Part shown: one piece after another, positions 1 to 8,475 of the stretch | Layout: each line of letters starts with the position of its first letter | Numbering within the stretch: the first letter of the stretch is position 1 | Notes under the pieces: generated by a model | Databases searched by the model: none | Seen by the model: the letters and a program-made list of their open reading frames with translations, nothing else | Told to the model about the DNA's origin: nothing | Program-made: the position numbers and the translations under genes | NCBI RefSeq assembly: GCF_900258035.1 | Contig: NZ_OGTP01000001.1 | Span: 124,001-188,000 of the forward strand | Length of the DNA stretch: 64,000 nucleotides | From: Caballeronia novacaledonica | GTDB lineage: Bacteria > Pseudomonadota > Gammaproteobacteria > Burkholderiales > Burkholderiaceae | Reading direction: 5' to 3'

Positions 1-9
1 AGATGGAAA

Positions 10-873
10 ATGAAGTCATCCGTTCGATCCACCGTGCGCGGCACGGCTGTCGCGTGCGCCATTGCGCTCGTGTTCGCGGCCACGGGCTGCACGACGACCA
101 CGCGCCAGGTCACCGACACGCGCCCCGTGCTGCGCAACTCCGCGCCGAGCACGATGAGCGAGCTGCGCATCGCCGACACGGCGCTCGAGTCGAACAACTT
201 CGATCTCGCGACCTCGCTCTATGAAAAGGCGGTGCAGGCCGATCCGAAATCCGTGCCGGGCCTGACCGGCCTCGGCAACACGCTATACAGCGTCGGCGAC
301 TACACGCGCGCGGGCGTCTACTATCGGCGCGCGAGCGAAATCGATCCGAAAGCGACCGCGCCGCTCATCGGCATTGCGCGCGTGGCGATTCATCAGCGGC
401 GCTTCAGCGACGCCATCACGACCTATCGCCGTGTGCTGACGCTGACGCCGAACGATCCGCTCGCATGCGCGGGCCTCGGCGCGGCGCTCGATTTGTCGGG
501 CGAACACGCCCACGCGCAGGCGTTGCTGCGCGAAGCGCTGATCGCCAACCCCGGCGATCCGATGCTGTCGGTGAACCTCGGTCTTTCGCTCACGCTCGCC
601 GGCGATCCGCGTCAGGGCGCGAACGTGCTGCTCGACGTGACGCGCTTTCCCGCCGCGCCGCCGCAGGCGCGCCAGAATCTCGCGCTCGCCTACGGCCTGC
701 TCGGCAACGACGACGCGGCCGCCGCCATTCTCTCGCGCGATCTGCCGAAGTCGGCGGTGCAGGACAACCTGCGCTACTACGAGTTGCAGCGCGAGCGCGA
801 GGAGAAGCCCGCGAAGGGTGTCGCCGTCTCCACCGTCGCGACGCCGAAAGTCCAGACGGCGAGCGCCAAGTGA
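10..873 (+). CDS. tadD: TadD-like TPR lipoprotein, Tad/Flp pilus assembly
   Basis: The 287-residue product begins with a lipoprotein signal: a hydrophobic stretch ending in a lipobox 'AATGC', with the lipidated cysteine at residue 27. Residues about 48-210 form four to five tetratricopeptide repeats, recognisable by the regular 'G..Y..A...Y..A...DP' pattern. In the Tad/Flp pilus family such TPR lipoproteins (TadD) help assemble the secretion apparatus at the outer membrane. The role is inferred from the repeats, the lipobox and the three downstream TadE/TadG-type genes. The stop codon overlaps the next start (GTGA), so the genes are translationally coupled. The rest of the tad locus would lie before this window. 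A generic TPR lipoprotein is the alternative. Confidence 0.85.
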   Translation: MKSSVRSTVRGTAVACAIALVFAATGCTTTTRQVTDTRPVLRNSAPSTMSELRIADTALESNNFDLATSLYEKAVQADPKSVPGLTGLGNTLYSVGDYTRAGVYYRRASEIDPKATAPLIGIARVAIHQRRFSDAITTYRRVLTLTPNDPLACAGLGAALDLSGEHAHAQALLREALIANPGDPMLSVNLGLSLTLAGDPRQGANVLLDVTRFPAAPPQARQNLALAYGLLGNDDAAAAILSRDLPKSAVQDNLRYYELQREREEKPAKGVAVSTVATPKVQTASAK

Positions 874-1346
874 AGCTGATCCGGCGCATCTTCGGGCGCC
901 TCGGGCGCGACGATCAGGGCGTGACGGCGATCGAATTCGCGTTCGTCTCGCCGTTTCTGCTCATCATGATTCTCATGACGATGGAGATCGCGCTCGACAT
1001 GATCGTCGACGCTTCCGTGCAGTACGCGGCGCAACAGGCCTCGCGCGCGGGACTGACGACGTCCGTGCCGTCGTCCGGCTCGCGCGACGACCAGGCGCGC
1101 CAGATCGTGAACAACATCCTCGGCGGATGGACGAAGTTCGGCGGCACGGTGAATATCGCAACGCTTTCCTACGCGACCTACAACGACATCGCGACCGGCA
1201 AATCGCAGCAGACGATGGGCGGACTGGGCGACATCGTGGCCTACAACATCAGCGTGACGATGCCGCCGTTCTCGGGCATTCCGCAAGCCTTCGGCATCGA
1301 CGTGATGAAATTCCAACGCAACTACATCGTGCAGAACGAAAAATGA
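870..1346 (+). CDS. tadE: TadE-like pseudopilin
   Basis: This 158-residue protein starts at a GTG that overlaps the previous stop codon by four bases. The N-terminus is basic, followed by 'GVTAIEFAFVSPFLLIMI', the typical TadE motif: a glycine-containing prepilin-like cleavage region, a glutamate five residues into the hydrophobic segment, and one transmembrane helix at about residues 18-40. TadE proteins are inner-membrane pseudopilins processed by the TadV prepilin peptidase and needed for Flp pilus assembly. The C-terminal periplasmic part has no recognisable catalytic motif. The start was chosen because an upstream extension in the same frame would run antiparallel to the TPR gene's coding frame and looks non-coding. 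Confidence 0.85.
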   Translation: MKLIRRIFGRLGRDDQGVTAIEFAFVSPFLLIMILMTMEIALDMIVDASVQYAAQQASRAGLTTSVPSSGSRDDQARQIVNNILGGWTKFGGTVNIATLSYATYNDIATGKSQQTMGGLGDIVAYNISVTMPPFSGIPQAFGIDVMKFQRNYIVQNEK

Positions 1347-2023
1347 TGATGCGAAGCACGAAGGGGAAAACGCGCCGGTCGTTCATGTCCCGGCTGGCGC
1401 GCTCGGAGAGCGGCGTCTCGGCGATAGAGTTCGCGCTCATCGTGCCGATCATGCTGCTCATGATGCTCGGCTTCACCGAGCTCTATCTATACATGCGCGC
1501 GAAGAGCCTCGTCGAGCACACGGCGTTTACGCTCGCCGATACGATCGGCCAGATGAGCCAGGTGATCGACGACCAGTCGGGCATCACGCAGGCGAACACG
1601 CTCGCGTCGATCTGGGCCGCGGCGATCCAGCTCGGAACTCCGAACGACCTGAAAAAGAACGGCGGCGTGATCGTCACGTCGATCTGCGAGACGAACTCGA
1701 CGTGCAACGGGCTCACCTATGTCAACTCGACTCAGGCGCAATGGCGTTTGATGGGCACGCCGAAAGTCCTCTGGACGAGAAAGCCGTTGTGGCAACCCTC
1801 GGGCATGGCAAGCAGTGTTTCGTCGACGAACCCGCTGCCGACGAACTGGCCGTTCCGTCAGGGCGATGCCGCCGTGGCCGTCGAAGTGTTCTACAAGTAC
1901 ACGCCGTTTTCGATGACCGCGCCGTTCTGGCAGAACGCGCCCGGCGCGGTGACTTTTCACGAGCGCGTTTTCGTGCGTCCGCGCAACGGACAGGCGCTCA
2001 CCATTCAGAGTCCCTCGACATGA
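1343..2023 (+). CDS. second TadE-like (TadF-type) pilus assembly protein
   Basis: This 226-residue protein starts at an ATG overlapping the previous stop (ATGA). Two further ATGs follow at once, so the exact start among 1343, 1346 and 1349 is uncertain. The motif 'SGVSAIEFALIVPIMLLM' at about residues 22-40 is again TadE-like, with the conserved glutamate in the helix. The remaining roughly 180 residues are periplasmic and hold a cysteine pair in 'ICETNSTC'. By position between TadE and TadG it matches TadF, the second pseudopilin of the system. It is coupled to the next gene by another ATGA overlap. Confidence 0.8.
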   Translation: MMMRSTKGKTRRSFMSRLARSESGVSAIEFALIVPIMLLMMLGFTELYLYMRAKSLVEHTAFTLADTIGQMSQVIDDQSGITQANTLASIWAAAIQLGTPNDLKKNGGVIVTSICETNSTCNGLTYVNSTQAQWRLMGTPKVLWTRKPLWQPSGMASSVSSTNPLPTNWPFRQGDAAVAVEVFYKYTPFSMTAPFWQNAPGAVTFHERVFVRPRNGQALTIQSPST

Positions 2024-3873
2024 GCGTGAAGCGAAATTGGGGCGGTCCGTCGGACGCACGTGGCGCGCGCAGCCTGTTCTGCGGCGACGAAGGTGCCGTC
2101 GCGATGTTGTTCGCGGCGTGCGCGAGTTTCATGGTCGGCGCGATGTGCACGGCGATCGACTCGATCCACTACGAAATGACGCAGGCGCGCATGCAGATGG
2201 CGCTCGACGTCGCGACGCTGTCGGCGGGCGCGAACCTCGCGCACTTCGACACGACGAATTCGGCCGATCTCTCGTCGTGGAAAAACGACGCTCGCTCGTA
2301 CTACAACGTCAACATGCCGGCGGGCTACATGGACCTGAACCTGCCGGACGCCGGCTTCTCGGCGCAGGTGACGGGCACGCCGACGGTGGGGCAGAACATC
2401 CAGCTTTCGGCGAAGGGATCGGTGCCGCTGCTCGCGCCGCTCATCTGGGCCAAGAACGGCAGTCAGAGCGGCACGGGATCGGGCGGAAGCGGCAACCCGG
2501 TGACGCCCGACAACGCCTCGGTCAGCGCGAGCAACTCGGCGCTGCGCCTGCCGAAGAGCACGCTCGAGCTCGTGATGGTGCTCGACAACTCGACCTCGAT
2601 GAACCAGAACGCGAGCAAGACCGATTCGACGATGAAGATCGACGGCCTGAAGGCGGCGGCGCAAAATCTGGTGGGCAGCCTCCTCAGTCAGAGCACCAAC
2701 GATTCCTACGTGGGTCTGGTGCCGTTCACGACGATGGTCAACGTCGGCAACGTCCTGCCCGCGACCGGCACGACGTGGCTCAGAAACGACTTCTCCGGCT
2801 ACAACTCGCAGGGCACGAACATATCCGCCTGGCGCGGCTGCGCGGTGGAACCACGCGACGCCAACAAGAATCTGTATCCGAAGGCTTACGCGCCGAAGGA
2901 CAATCCCGGTTTCACGCCGTGGTACTGGAACGTGCCGCGCGCGGGTTTCACGATTCAGAACTACACGACGAGCTACGACAGCAAGGGCCGCGTGATCTCC
3001 AACTGCAACGCGAAGAACCCGAAGACGACCGTCCTGGGCGTGCCGCTCACGCTGCAGACCAACGGCAGTTTTTCGTATTGCAGCGGCGGCGGCAACGCGG
3101 GCAATATCTATGACTGGTGGGGCCAGCCCGACCCGGGCACCACGTTCACCCCGACGAAGACGTACGATCAGAACTACAACTACGTTGCGACCTCTTTGAA
3201 GAACAACAAGGTCGTCAGCACGCAAAGCCTGTCGGGTCCGTGCGAAATCGCGTCCGCGCAATTCCTCTCGAAGGATTCCACTGCGCTCACGACGTCCATC
3301 AAGGCGATGAATCCGGGCGGCAACACGCTCATTCCGACCGGACTCCTGTGGGGCTGGCGCATGTTGTCGTCGGACTGGTCGCAGAACACGGCGGGATCGA
3401 GCAACGGCTTCAAGTCGAGCGATCCGTCGCTGCCGCGCATCGAGTCGACGCCGGGGCTGCAGCGCGTGGCGATCGTGCTGACGGACGGCGAGAACGCGTT
3501 CGGCAGCAGCTCGGGACTGCTCGCGCCGCCCTATTTCAATGGCCTCTCCGGCGTCGGCGACAACACGCTGAAAGCATCGACCGTCCAGCGCACGCTCAAC
3601 AACACGATGCTCACCGACGGCAAGATGACGTCGATCGACGACATCAACGCGTTCCAGCTCGCGGTCTGCACGGCGATGAAACAGAACGGCATCATCATCT
3701 ACTCGATCACCTTCGGCACCTACGGCACGGACACCGACAGCATCAACGCGCAGACGACGATGCAAGCATGCGCAAGCCCCGGCAACTACTATCACGCGCC
3801 CAGCAACGCGACCCTCAACCAGATCTTCCAGCAAATCGCCGGCAACCTGGGCGTGCTGCGCCTGACCCAGTAA
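2020..3873 (+). CDS. tadG: TadG-like pilus protein with von Willebrand factor A domain
   Basis: The 617-residue product has a TadE/G-type hydrophobic N-terminus ('AVAMLFAACASFMVGAMC', about residues 28-46). A large extracytoplasmic region contains a von Willebrand A domain. Its metal-ion-dependent adhesion site is visible as 'DNSTS' (Asp189) and the later 'TDGEN' (Asp489), separated by an unusually long insertion of about 200 residues rich in Asn, Gly and Tyr. TadG proteins sit in the envelope and are needed for adhesion and pilus function, with the vWA domain thought to bind a ligand. It is the last gene of the tad run: the next gene begins 73 bases on with its own ribosome-binding site. Confidence 0.85.
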   Translation: MSVKRNWGGPSDARGARSLFCGDEGAVAMLFAACASFMVGAMCTAIDSIHYEMTQARMQMALDVATLSAGANLAHFDTTNSADLSSWKNDARSYYNVNMPAGYMDLNLPDAGFSAQVTGTPTVGQNIQLSAKGSVPLLAPLIWAKNGSQSGTGSGGSGNPVTPDNASVSASNSALRLPKSTLELVMVLDNSTSMNQNASKTDSTMKIDGLKAAAQNLVGSLLSQSTNDSYVGLVPFTTMVNVGNVLPATGTTWLRNDFSGYNSQGTNISAWRGCAVEPRDANKNLYPKAYAPKDNPGFTPWYWNVPRAGFTIQNYTTSYDSKGRVISNCNAKNPKTTVLGVPLTLQTNGSFSYCSGGGNAGNIYDWWGQPDPGTTFTPTKTYDQNYNYVATSLKNNKVVSTQSLSGPCEIASAQFLSKDSTALTTSIKAMNPGGNTLIPTGLLWGWRMLSSDWSQNTAGSSNGFKSSDPSLPRIESTPGLQRVAIVLTDGENAFGSSSGLLAPPYFNGLSGVGDNTLKASTVQRTLNNTMLTDGKMTSIDDINAFQLAVCTAMKQNGIIIYSITFGTYGTDTDSINAQTTMQACASPGNYYHAPSNATLNQIFQQIAGNLGVLRLTQ

Positions 3874-3946
3874 GGCTCCGCAGGCACGGCGGGCACGCAC
3901 GTTGCTCGCTTGCCAAGGGCAAGTCCACTTCATACGGAGGTCCGAC

Positions 3947-4435
3947 ATGCCCGAAAAGAAAACCCTCAAGCGCGCAGCGAAAGCGAAGCGCGCAGGCAAG
4001 TCCCCGAGCACGCAGGCGGGTGAGTTCGTGAAGGAGCAGATCGATCACATTCGCGAGGGCAAGCACGGCGCGAAATCGGCGAAGCAGGCCATCGCGATCG
4101 GGCTGTCCGAAGCGCGTCGCTCGGGCGTGAAGATGAAGCCGCCGAAGAAGGGCGCGGCGTCCGAGGCCACGCGCAAGAAGGCCGCGCAGGACACGAAGGC
4201 TTCGCATCGCACGAAGAAGAGCGCGGGCACCGAGTCGAAGGCGAAGCGTTCAGCCGTGTCGACACGCGTGCTCAAGCGCGAAAGCACCCAGGCCGCCTCG
4301 CACAAGTCGCTGTCGCGCCAGTCGCATGCGGCGTCGAGCCGGCGCTCGGCGGCGGATCGCTCGGCCGCAGCGAAGAAGGGCTGGGCGACGCGCCGCGCCA
4401 ATGCAGCGAAAAGCGCGCGTCACGCGTCGCGCTGA
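3947..4435 (+). CDS. small basic Lys/Ala-rich protein (DUF6496-like)
   Basis: The 162-residue product is dominated by Lys, Arg, Ala and Ser. The N-terminal part ('EFVKEQIDHIREGKHG', about residues 25-40) resembles the DUF6496 / plasmid-stabilisation-type family found in Burkholderiaceae. The C-terminal half is a low-complexity tail with repeated 'KKA', 'RRS' and 'AAKK' elements, like histone H1 or the alanine-rich tail proteins of bacteria. Binding to nucleic acid is inferred from composition only. A good ribosome-binding site (GGAGG at 3936-3940) fixes the start. The gene ends 16 bases inside the convergent LysR gene. Confidence 0.75.
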   Translation: MPEKKTLKRAAKAKRAGKSPSTQAGEFVKEQIDHIREGKHGAKSAKQAIAIGLSEARRSGVKMKPPKKGAASEATRKKAAQDTKASHRTKKSAGTESKAKRSAVSTRVLKRESTQAASHKSLSRQSHAASSRRSAADRSAAAKKGWATRRANAAKSARHASR

Positions 4436-5382
4436 ACGGGCAGCATCCGCGCGAACGAGACGGCCATCGTCGCGAGTTCCTGCGCCGCGGGCGTGAGCGG
4501 CACGCCCGCGCGCCGCAGCAGGCACACCGGCGTTTTGGCGGCGCGCTCGGCGACCGGCACGATCTCGACATGCTCGCGAAAGAACGGATGCGCGGCGAGA
4601 CTCGCAGGCTCGAGCCCGATGTAATCGCTCGAGGCGATGCAATGCAGCGTGTCGAAGACGGCTTCGGTCGTCGCGGCGATGCGAGGCGGCGCGAGCGCCG
4701 CGCGCTCGAAAAGCGCCGACAGCTTGTTGCCGAGCGCACCGCCGCCGCGTTGCCGCGTGCTGACCCATTCGGCGTCCTGCAATTCGCGCAGTGTTCGAGC
4801 GTGCACGAGCGGATGACCGCGCCGCGCGATCACCGCGACGTCGGTATCGAAGAGCGGCGTGGCGTCCATGTCGTGGATGTCGGCGTCGGGTGCGATCAGC
4901 GCGAGCGCGAAGTCGAGGCTGCCGTCGCGAACCCATGACGTCAGCATGCGCGACGTCGCGCTCGTCAGATGCACGTCGATGCGCGGACAGCGCTCGCGAT
5001 AGCTTTCGAGCAGCGCGGGAAAGAGGCGCATCGTCGCTTCGGCGGCCAGCCCGAGCGCGACGCGTCCCGTCAGTTCGCCGCGCAACTGGCGCATCTCGTC
5101 TTCGGTCTTTCTGCATTCGCCGAGAATCAGGTCGGCGCGCACACGCAAGCGCTCGCCGATCGGCGTCAGACGCGCGCCGCGCACATCGCGCTCGAACAGC
5201 GGCCCGCCCGCCAGCGTTTCCAGTTTCTGCAACTGCTGCGTGATGCCGCTTTGCGCGACATCGAGCCCGCGCGCGGCCGCGCGCACGCTGCCCGCATCGG
5301 CGACGGCGACGAACATGCGCAATTGCGTCAGAGTCAGATCCACGCTGGGCGTCTCCGTCGGGTGATCTCGAAAAGTGATCAT
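4420..5382 (-). CDS. LysR-family transcriptional regulator
   Basis: This is a 320-residue protein. The N-terminal winged helix-turn-helix ('LTLTQLRMFVAVADAGSV' then 'AQSGITQQLQKLE', about residues 14-55) is typical of LysR regulators and is followed by the two-lobed effector-binding domain. It is divergent from the binding protein and deacylase genes with only 76 bases between the start codons, so it probably controls them and itself. The start at 5382 was preferred because the longer frame runs into the divergent gene. A GTG about 14 codons downstream is an alternative. The effector is unknown, though the neighbours suggest an amino acid or acylated amino acid. Confidence 0.88.
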   Translation of the reverse strand: MITFRDHPTETPSVDLTLTQLRMFVAVADAGSVRAAARGLDVAQSGITQQLQKLETLAGGPLFERDVRGARLTPIGERLRVRADLILGECRKTEDEMRQLRGELTGRVALGLAAEATMRLFPALLESYRERCPRIDVHLTSATSRMLTSWVRDGSLDFALALIAPDADIHDMDATPLFDTDVAVIARRGHPLVHARTLRELQDAEWVSTRQRGGGALGNKLSALFERAALAPPRIAATTEAVFDTLHCIASSDYIGLEPASLAAHPFFREHVEIVPVAERAAKTPVCLLRRAGVPLTPAAQELATMAVSFARMLPVQRDA

Positions 5383-5387
5383 GATAA

Positions 5388-5417
5388 GCAAAACGCGTCT
5401 TTTTGCGAGCGTTTTGC
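5388..5417. promoter_or_regulatory. inverted repeat, candidate LysR operator
   Basis: The arms GCAAAACGC (5388-5396) and GCGTTTTGC (5409-5417) are a perfect 9-bp inverted repeat with a 12-base spacer. They sit between the divergent LysR and binding-protein genes. LysR regulators typically bind such dyads in the shared promoter. Binding is inferred. Confidence 0.5.
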
Positions 5418-5458
5418 GCCCGTACCATCGGTGGCATCGACAAGGAGACACCGCGTTC

Positions 5459-6229
5459 ATGTTCAGACTCAGCTCACTCTTTCTGGCCGCCGCGCTCGTC
5501 GCGGCCGCACCGGTCCACGCGAAAGACGCCGACGCCTTGCGCCTCGGCATCGATCCCGGCTATCCGCCGATGGACGTCAAGACGCCCGATGGCCACGTCG
5601 CGGGCTTCGACGTCGATCTCGGCGATGAAATCTGCCGCCGCATCGCGATGCGCTGCCAATGGGTCGAGCTCGAATTCTCGGGGATGATTCCCGCGCTGCA
5701 GGCGCGCAAGATCGACGGGATCATGTCGTCGATGGCGATCACCGACAAGCGCATGAAGCAGATCGCGTTCTCCACCAAGCTCTTTCAGTTCCGCTCGCGC
5801 CTGATCGCGAAGCAGGGCATGCCGCTCACCGCGAGCGCGCAGAGCCTGCGCGGCAAGCGCGTCGGCGTGCAGAGCGGCAGCCAGTTCGAAACCTACGCGC
5901 TGAAGAACTGGCAGCCGGGCGGCGTCGAAGTCGTGTCGTATCAGAGCATGGAAGGCGTGCTGAACGACCTGACGGCGGGACGCCTCGACGCCGCGCTGCT
6001 CGGCTCGGTGGAAGCGGAGCACGGTTTCCTGAAGACGCCGCGCGGCGCGGGTTTCGCGTTCGTCGGCGAGCCGCTTTCGATGGGCGATCACGGCGTCGGC
6101 ATGGGCCTGCGTCAGGACGACACCGCGCTCAAGGCGAAGATCGACAAGGCCGTGAGCGACATGCGCGCCGACGGCACGTATCAGAAGATCGCGCGCAAGT
6201 ATTTCGACTTCGACGTGTACGGCGAGTAA
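5459..6229 (+). CDS. periplasmic amino-acid-type ABC binding protein (SBP family 3)
   Basis: The 256-residue product has a signal peptide of about 21 residues ending 'APVHA'. The mature part starts 'LRLGIDPGYPPMD' and continues 'GFDVDLGDEICRRI', the hallmark of family 3 solute-binding proteins for polar amino acids and opines. It would capture a substrate in the periplasm for an ABC importer, but no permease or ATPase genes are adjacent. Start choice: AAGGAG at 5442-5447 is well spaced from the ATG at 5459, and the upstream in-frame extension lacks a signal-peptide logic. It is followed after 10 bases by the deacylase gene, so the two probably form an operon. Confidence 0.88.
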   Translation: MFRLSSLFLAAALVAAAPVHAKDADALRLGIDPGYPPMDVKTPDGHVAGFDVDLGDEICRRIAMRCQWVELEFSGMIPALQARKIDGIMSSMAITDKRMKQIAFSTKLFQFRSRLIAKQGMPLTASAQSLRGKRVGVQSGSQFETYALKNWQPGGVEVVSYQSMEGVLNDLTAGRLDAALLGSVEAEHGFLKTPRGAGFAFVGEPLSMGDHGVGMGLRQDDTALKAKIDKAVSDMRADGTYQKIARKYFDFDVYGE

Positions 6230-6239
6230 GGATTTTTCG

Positions 6240-7367
6240 ATGCAAACGAAACGCCATTCACTCGTCTCCACGACGATCGGCACGTCGCGCGAGCTCGTCA
6301 GCTTTCATTTCGGCGACGCCGCCGGCTCAGGCGAACGCGTCTATATCCAGGCGTCGCTGCACGCCGACGAAACGCCCGCGATGCTCGCCGCATGGACGTT
6401 GAAGAAGCGCCTCGCTGCACTCGACGCCGAAGGCCGCGTGCGCGGCGAGATCGTGCTCGTGCCGGTCGCGAATCCGATCGGCCTGTCGCAGCACGTGCTC
6501 GGGCAGTTTCTCGGGCGCTTCGAGGCGAACAGCGGCCACAACTTCAACCGCAGCTTTCCGATGCCTTCCGCCGCCGCGCTGATCGAGCGCGTGGGCGCGC
6601 GCTTCTCGTCCGACGATGCCACGCACAACGCGCGTCTTCTGCGCGGCGCGCTCGTCGAGATGCTCGGCGAAACGACCGCGAAAAACGAGTTCGAATCGCT
6701 GCGGCTCGCGCTGCTCACGCTGGCTTCGCGCGCCGATATCGTGCTCGATCTGCACTGCTCGCTCGAAGCGACGATGCACATTTACACGAGCCCCGCGAGC
6801 TGGCCCGCGATCGAGCCGCTCGCGCGCCGTCTCGGCGCAAACGGCGTGCTGCTCGCGACGGATTCCGGCGGGCAGTCGTTCGACGAAGTTCACGCGCTCC
6901 TGTGGCACGAACTGCGCGCGCGGCTCGGCGACGCGACGCCGCTCGGCGCGCCGAACATTGCGGCGACGATCGAGCATCGCGGACAGCGGGACGTCGATTA
7001 CGGCACCGCCGCGCACGATGCCGATGCCATCGTCGATTATTTGGTCGCGCGCGGCGTGATCGCAGGCGAGGCGAAGGACGCGCCGCCGCTCGCGCAACCC
7101 GCCACGCCGCTCGCGGGCAGCCAGCAGTTGAGCGCGCCGGTGAGCGGGATCGTCGTGTATCGGGCGAAAGTGGGCGCGCGCCTGAAAGCGGGCGATCCGG
7201 TGTTCGATATCGTCGATCCGGTCACCGACGCGGTGACCACTGTCACGACGGCCAACGACGGCGTGTTCTACATGCGCCGCGCGATCCGTTTCGTGTACGC
7301 CGGCGCGCCGATGGGGCGGGTCACGGGCGAAAAGGCGGTGAGAAGCGGCGTGCTGATCGGCGCGTGA
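6240..7367 (+). CDS. M14-type succinylglutamate desuccinylase/aspartoacylase-like zinc hydrolase
   Basis: A 375-residue protein of the AstE/AspA family. The zinc-binding motif is visible as 'HADE' (His41 and Glu44) with the third ligand His172 in 'DLHCS'. 'NPIGL' and 'GHNFNRSFP' are further family blocks. These enzymes cleave N-acyl groups from amino acids or related amides. The C-terminal part (about 295-375) looks like a biotinyl-lipoyl-type beta-barrel extension, common in the larger members. Cotranscription with the amino-acid-type binding protein suggests that an imported N-acylated amino acid is the substrate. This is inference. Confidence 0.85.
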   Translation: MQTKRHSLVSTTIGTSRELVSFHFGDAAGSGERVYIQASLHADETPAMLAAWTLKKRLAALDAEGRVRGEIVLVPVANPIGLSQHVLGQFLGRFEANSGHNFNRSFPMPSAAALIERVGARFSSDDATHNARLLRGALVEMLGETTAKNEFESLRLALLTLASRADIVLDLHCSLEATMHIYTSPASWPAIEPLARRLGANGVLLATDSGGQSFDEVHALLWHELRARLGDATPLGAPNIAATIEHRGQRDVDYGTAAHDADAIVDYLVARGVIAGEAKDAPPLAQPATPLAGSQQLSAPVSGIVVYRAKVGARLKAGDPVFDIVDPVTDAVTTVTTANDGVFYMRRAIRFVYAGAPMGRVTGEKAVRSGVLIGA

Positions 7368-7430
7368 GCACGCCAAGCGGGCCTTGTCCTTGCTCGCTAG
7401 AATGACTCTTCCCTTTCGAGGAGTCTCGCC

Positions 7431-8321
7431 ATGCTGGACTTCGCACGCCACGCCCGCACGCCGACGCTCGATATCGCCTACGCCGATTCCGGTCCCGCCG
7501 ATGGTCCCGTCGCCGTCCTGATCCACGGCTGGCCGGACGCGGCGCGCGCATGGAACGCGGTCGCGACGCGGCTCAACGAAGCCGGCTACCGGACCATCGT
7601 GCCGGAGTTGCGCGGCGCGGGCGGCACGCGTTTTCTCTCCGGCGACACCGTGCGCGACGGCTCGGGCGTCGCGCTCGCGCAAGATGCCGTCGATCTCGCC
7701 GATGCGCTCGGCATCGCGCAATTCGATGTCGTCGGCCACGACTGGGGCGCGCGCGCCGCCTATACGATCTCCGCGCTGTTTCCGGATCGCGTGCGACGCA
7801 TGGCCGCGCTCGCGCTCGCTTATCAGCCGCGCGGCGTCTTCACGCTGCCGGATTTCTCTCAGGCGCGGCGCTTCTGGTACCAATGGTTCATGTCGCTCGA
7901 CGGCGGCCCGGACGCCGTCGCCGCCGATCCCAAAGGCTTCGCGCGCATCCAGTGGGAAACATGGTCGCCGTCCGGCTGGTTCGACGAAGCCGAATTCGCG
8001 GCGACGGCGCGCGCCTTCGAGAATCCCGACTGGGTGCCGATCACGCTGAACGCGTATCGGCGGCGCTGGCGCGGCGATCAACCGTCCGATCCGGCGCTCG
8101 CCGAACTGTATGCGCGGCTTGGGACCGTCGAGCGCATCGGCGTGCCCGCGCTGATGATCCAGGGCGGCGCGGATTCGTGCGACGAGCCCGCGAGTTCGGA
8201 AGGGCAGGACGCGTATTTTCCGGCGGGATACCGGCGCGTCGTCATCGATGGCGCGGGGCATTTTCCGCTGCGGGAAGCGCCGGACGCCGTCGCGGACGCC
8301 GTCATCGCGCACCTGAAGTGA
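7431..8321 (+). CDS. alpha/beta hydrolase (epoxide-hydrolase-like)
   Basis: The 296-residue product has the alpha/beta hydrolase fold signature. The oxyanion motif is 'HGWPD' near residue 29, and the nucleophile elbow 'VGHDWG' places Asp at residue 104. The acid and base follow, with His277 in 'GAGHFPLRE'. An aspartate nucleophile points to an epoxide hydrolase or haloalkane/fluoroacetate dehalogenase rather than a serine esterase. No signal peptide is present, so it is cytoplasmic. It is separated from the preceding operon by 63 bases and has its own ribosome-binding site (GAGGAG just before the ATG). The physiological substrate cannot be told from sequence. Confidence 0.85.
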   Translation: MLDFARHARTPTLDIAYADSGPADGPVAVLIHGWPDAARAWNAVATRLNEAGYRTIVPELRGAGGTRFLSGDTVRDGSGVALAQDAVDLADALGIAQFDVVGHDWGARAAYTISALFPDRVRRMAALALAYQPRGVFTLPDFSQARRFWYQWFMSLDGGPDAVAADPKGFARIQWETWSPSGWFDEAEFAATARAFENPDWVPITLNAYRRRWRGDQPSDPALAELYARLGTVERIGVPALMIQGGADSCDEPASSEGQDAYFPAGYRRVVIDGAGHFPLREAPDAVADAVIAHLK

Positions 8322-8361
8322 AGCGGCGATCACCGACACTCCTGACACGTTTTGCGACAAC

Positions 8362-8381
8362 TACTGTATGCGTGTACAGTA
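8362..8381. promoter_or_regulatory. LexA (SOS) box upstream of the double UvrA gene
   Basis: TACTGTATGCGTGTACAGTA matches the enterobacterial/betaproteobacterial LexA consensus (TACTGTATATATATACAGTA) with both CTGT/ACAG half-sites and flanking TA..TA intact. It lies 94 bases upstream of the TTG start at 8476. Repression by LexA and induction after DNA damage is a strong inference from sequence. Confidence 0.85.
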
Positions 8382-8475
8382 CTGTTCGCTAAGGCAGCCA
8401 CGCACTTCCGAACATTTGCGCGGCCTCGCCCACGGCTTCCAAAGAGCCGCCTAACCTATTGAACCGGTTGAAAAA

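Noticed and set aside
1702..2019. Upstream extension of the TadG-like frame
   Set aside because: The region is inside the preceding TadE-like gene and translates to low-complexity sequence; the ATGA overlap at 2020 is the better start.
5383..5458. Longer start for the binding protein at 5375
   Set aside because: It lacks a signal-peptide start and overlaps the divergent LysR promoter; the ATG at 5459 has a good ribosome-binding site and signal peptide.
6327..8360. Antisense frame over the M14-type and alpha/beta hydrolase genes
   Set aside because: The same GC-bias shadow; the two sense genes have full catalytic motifs.
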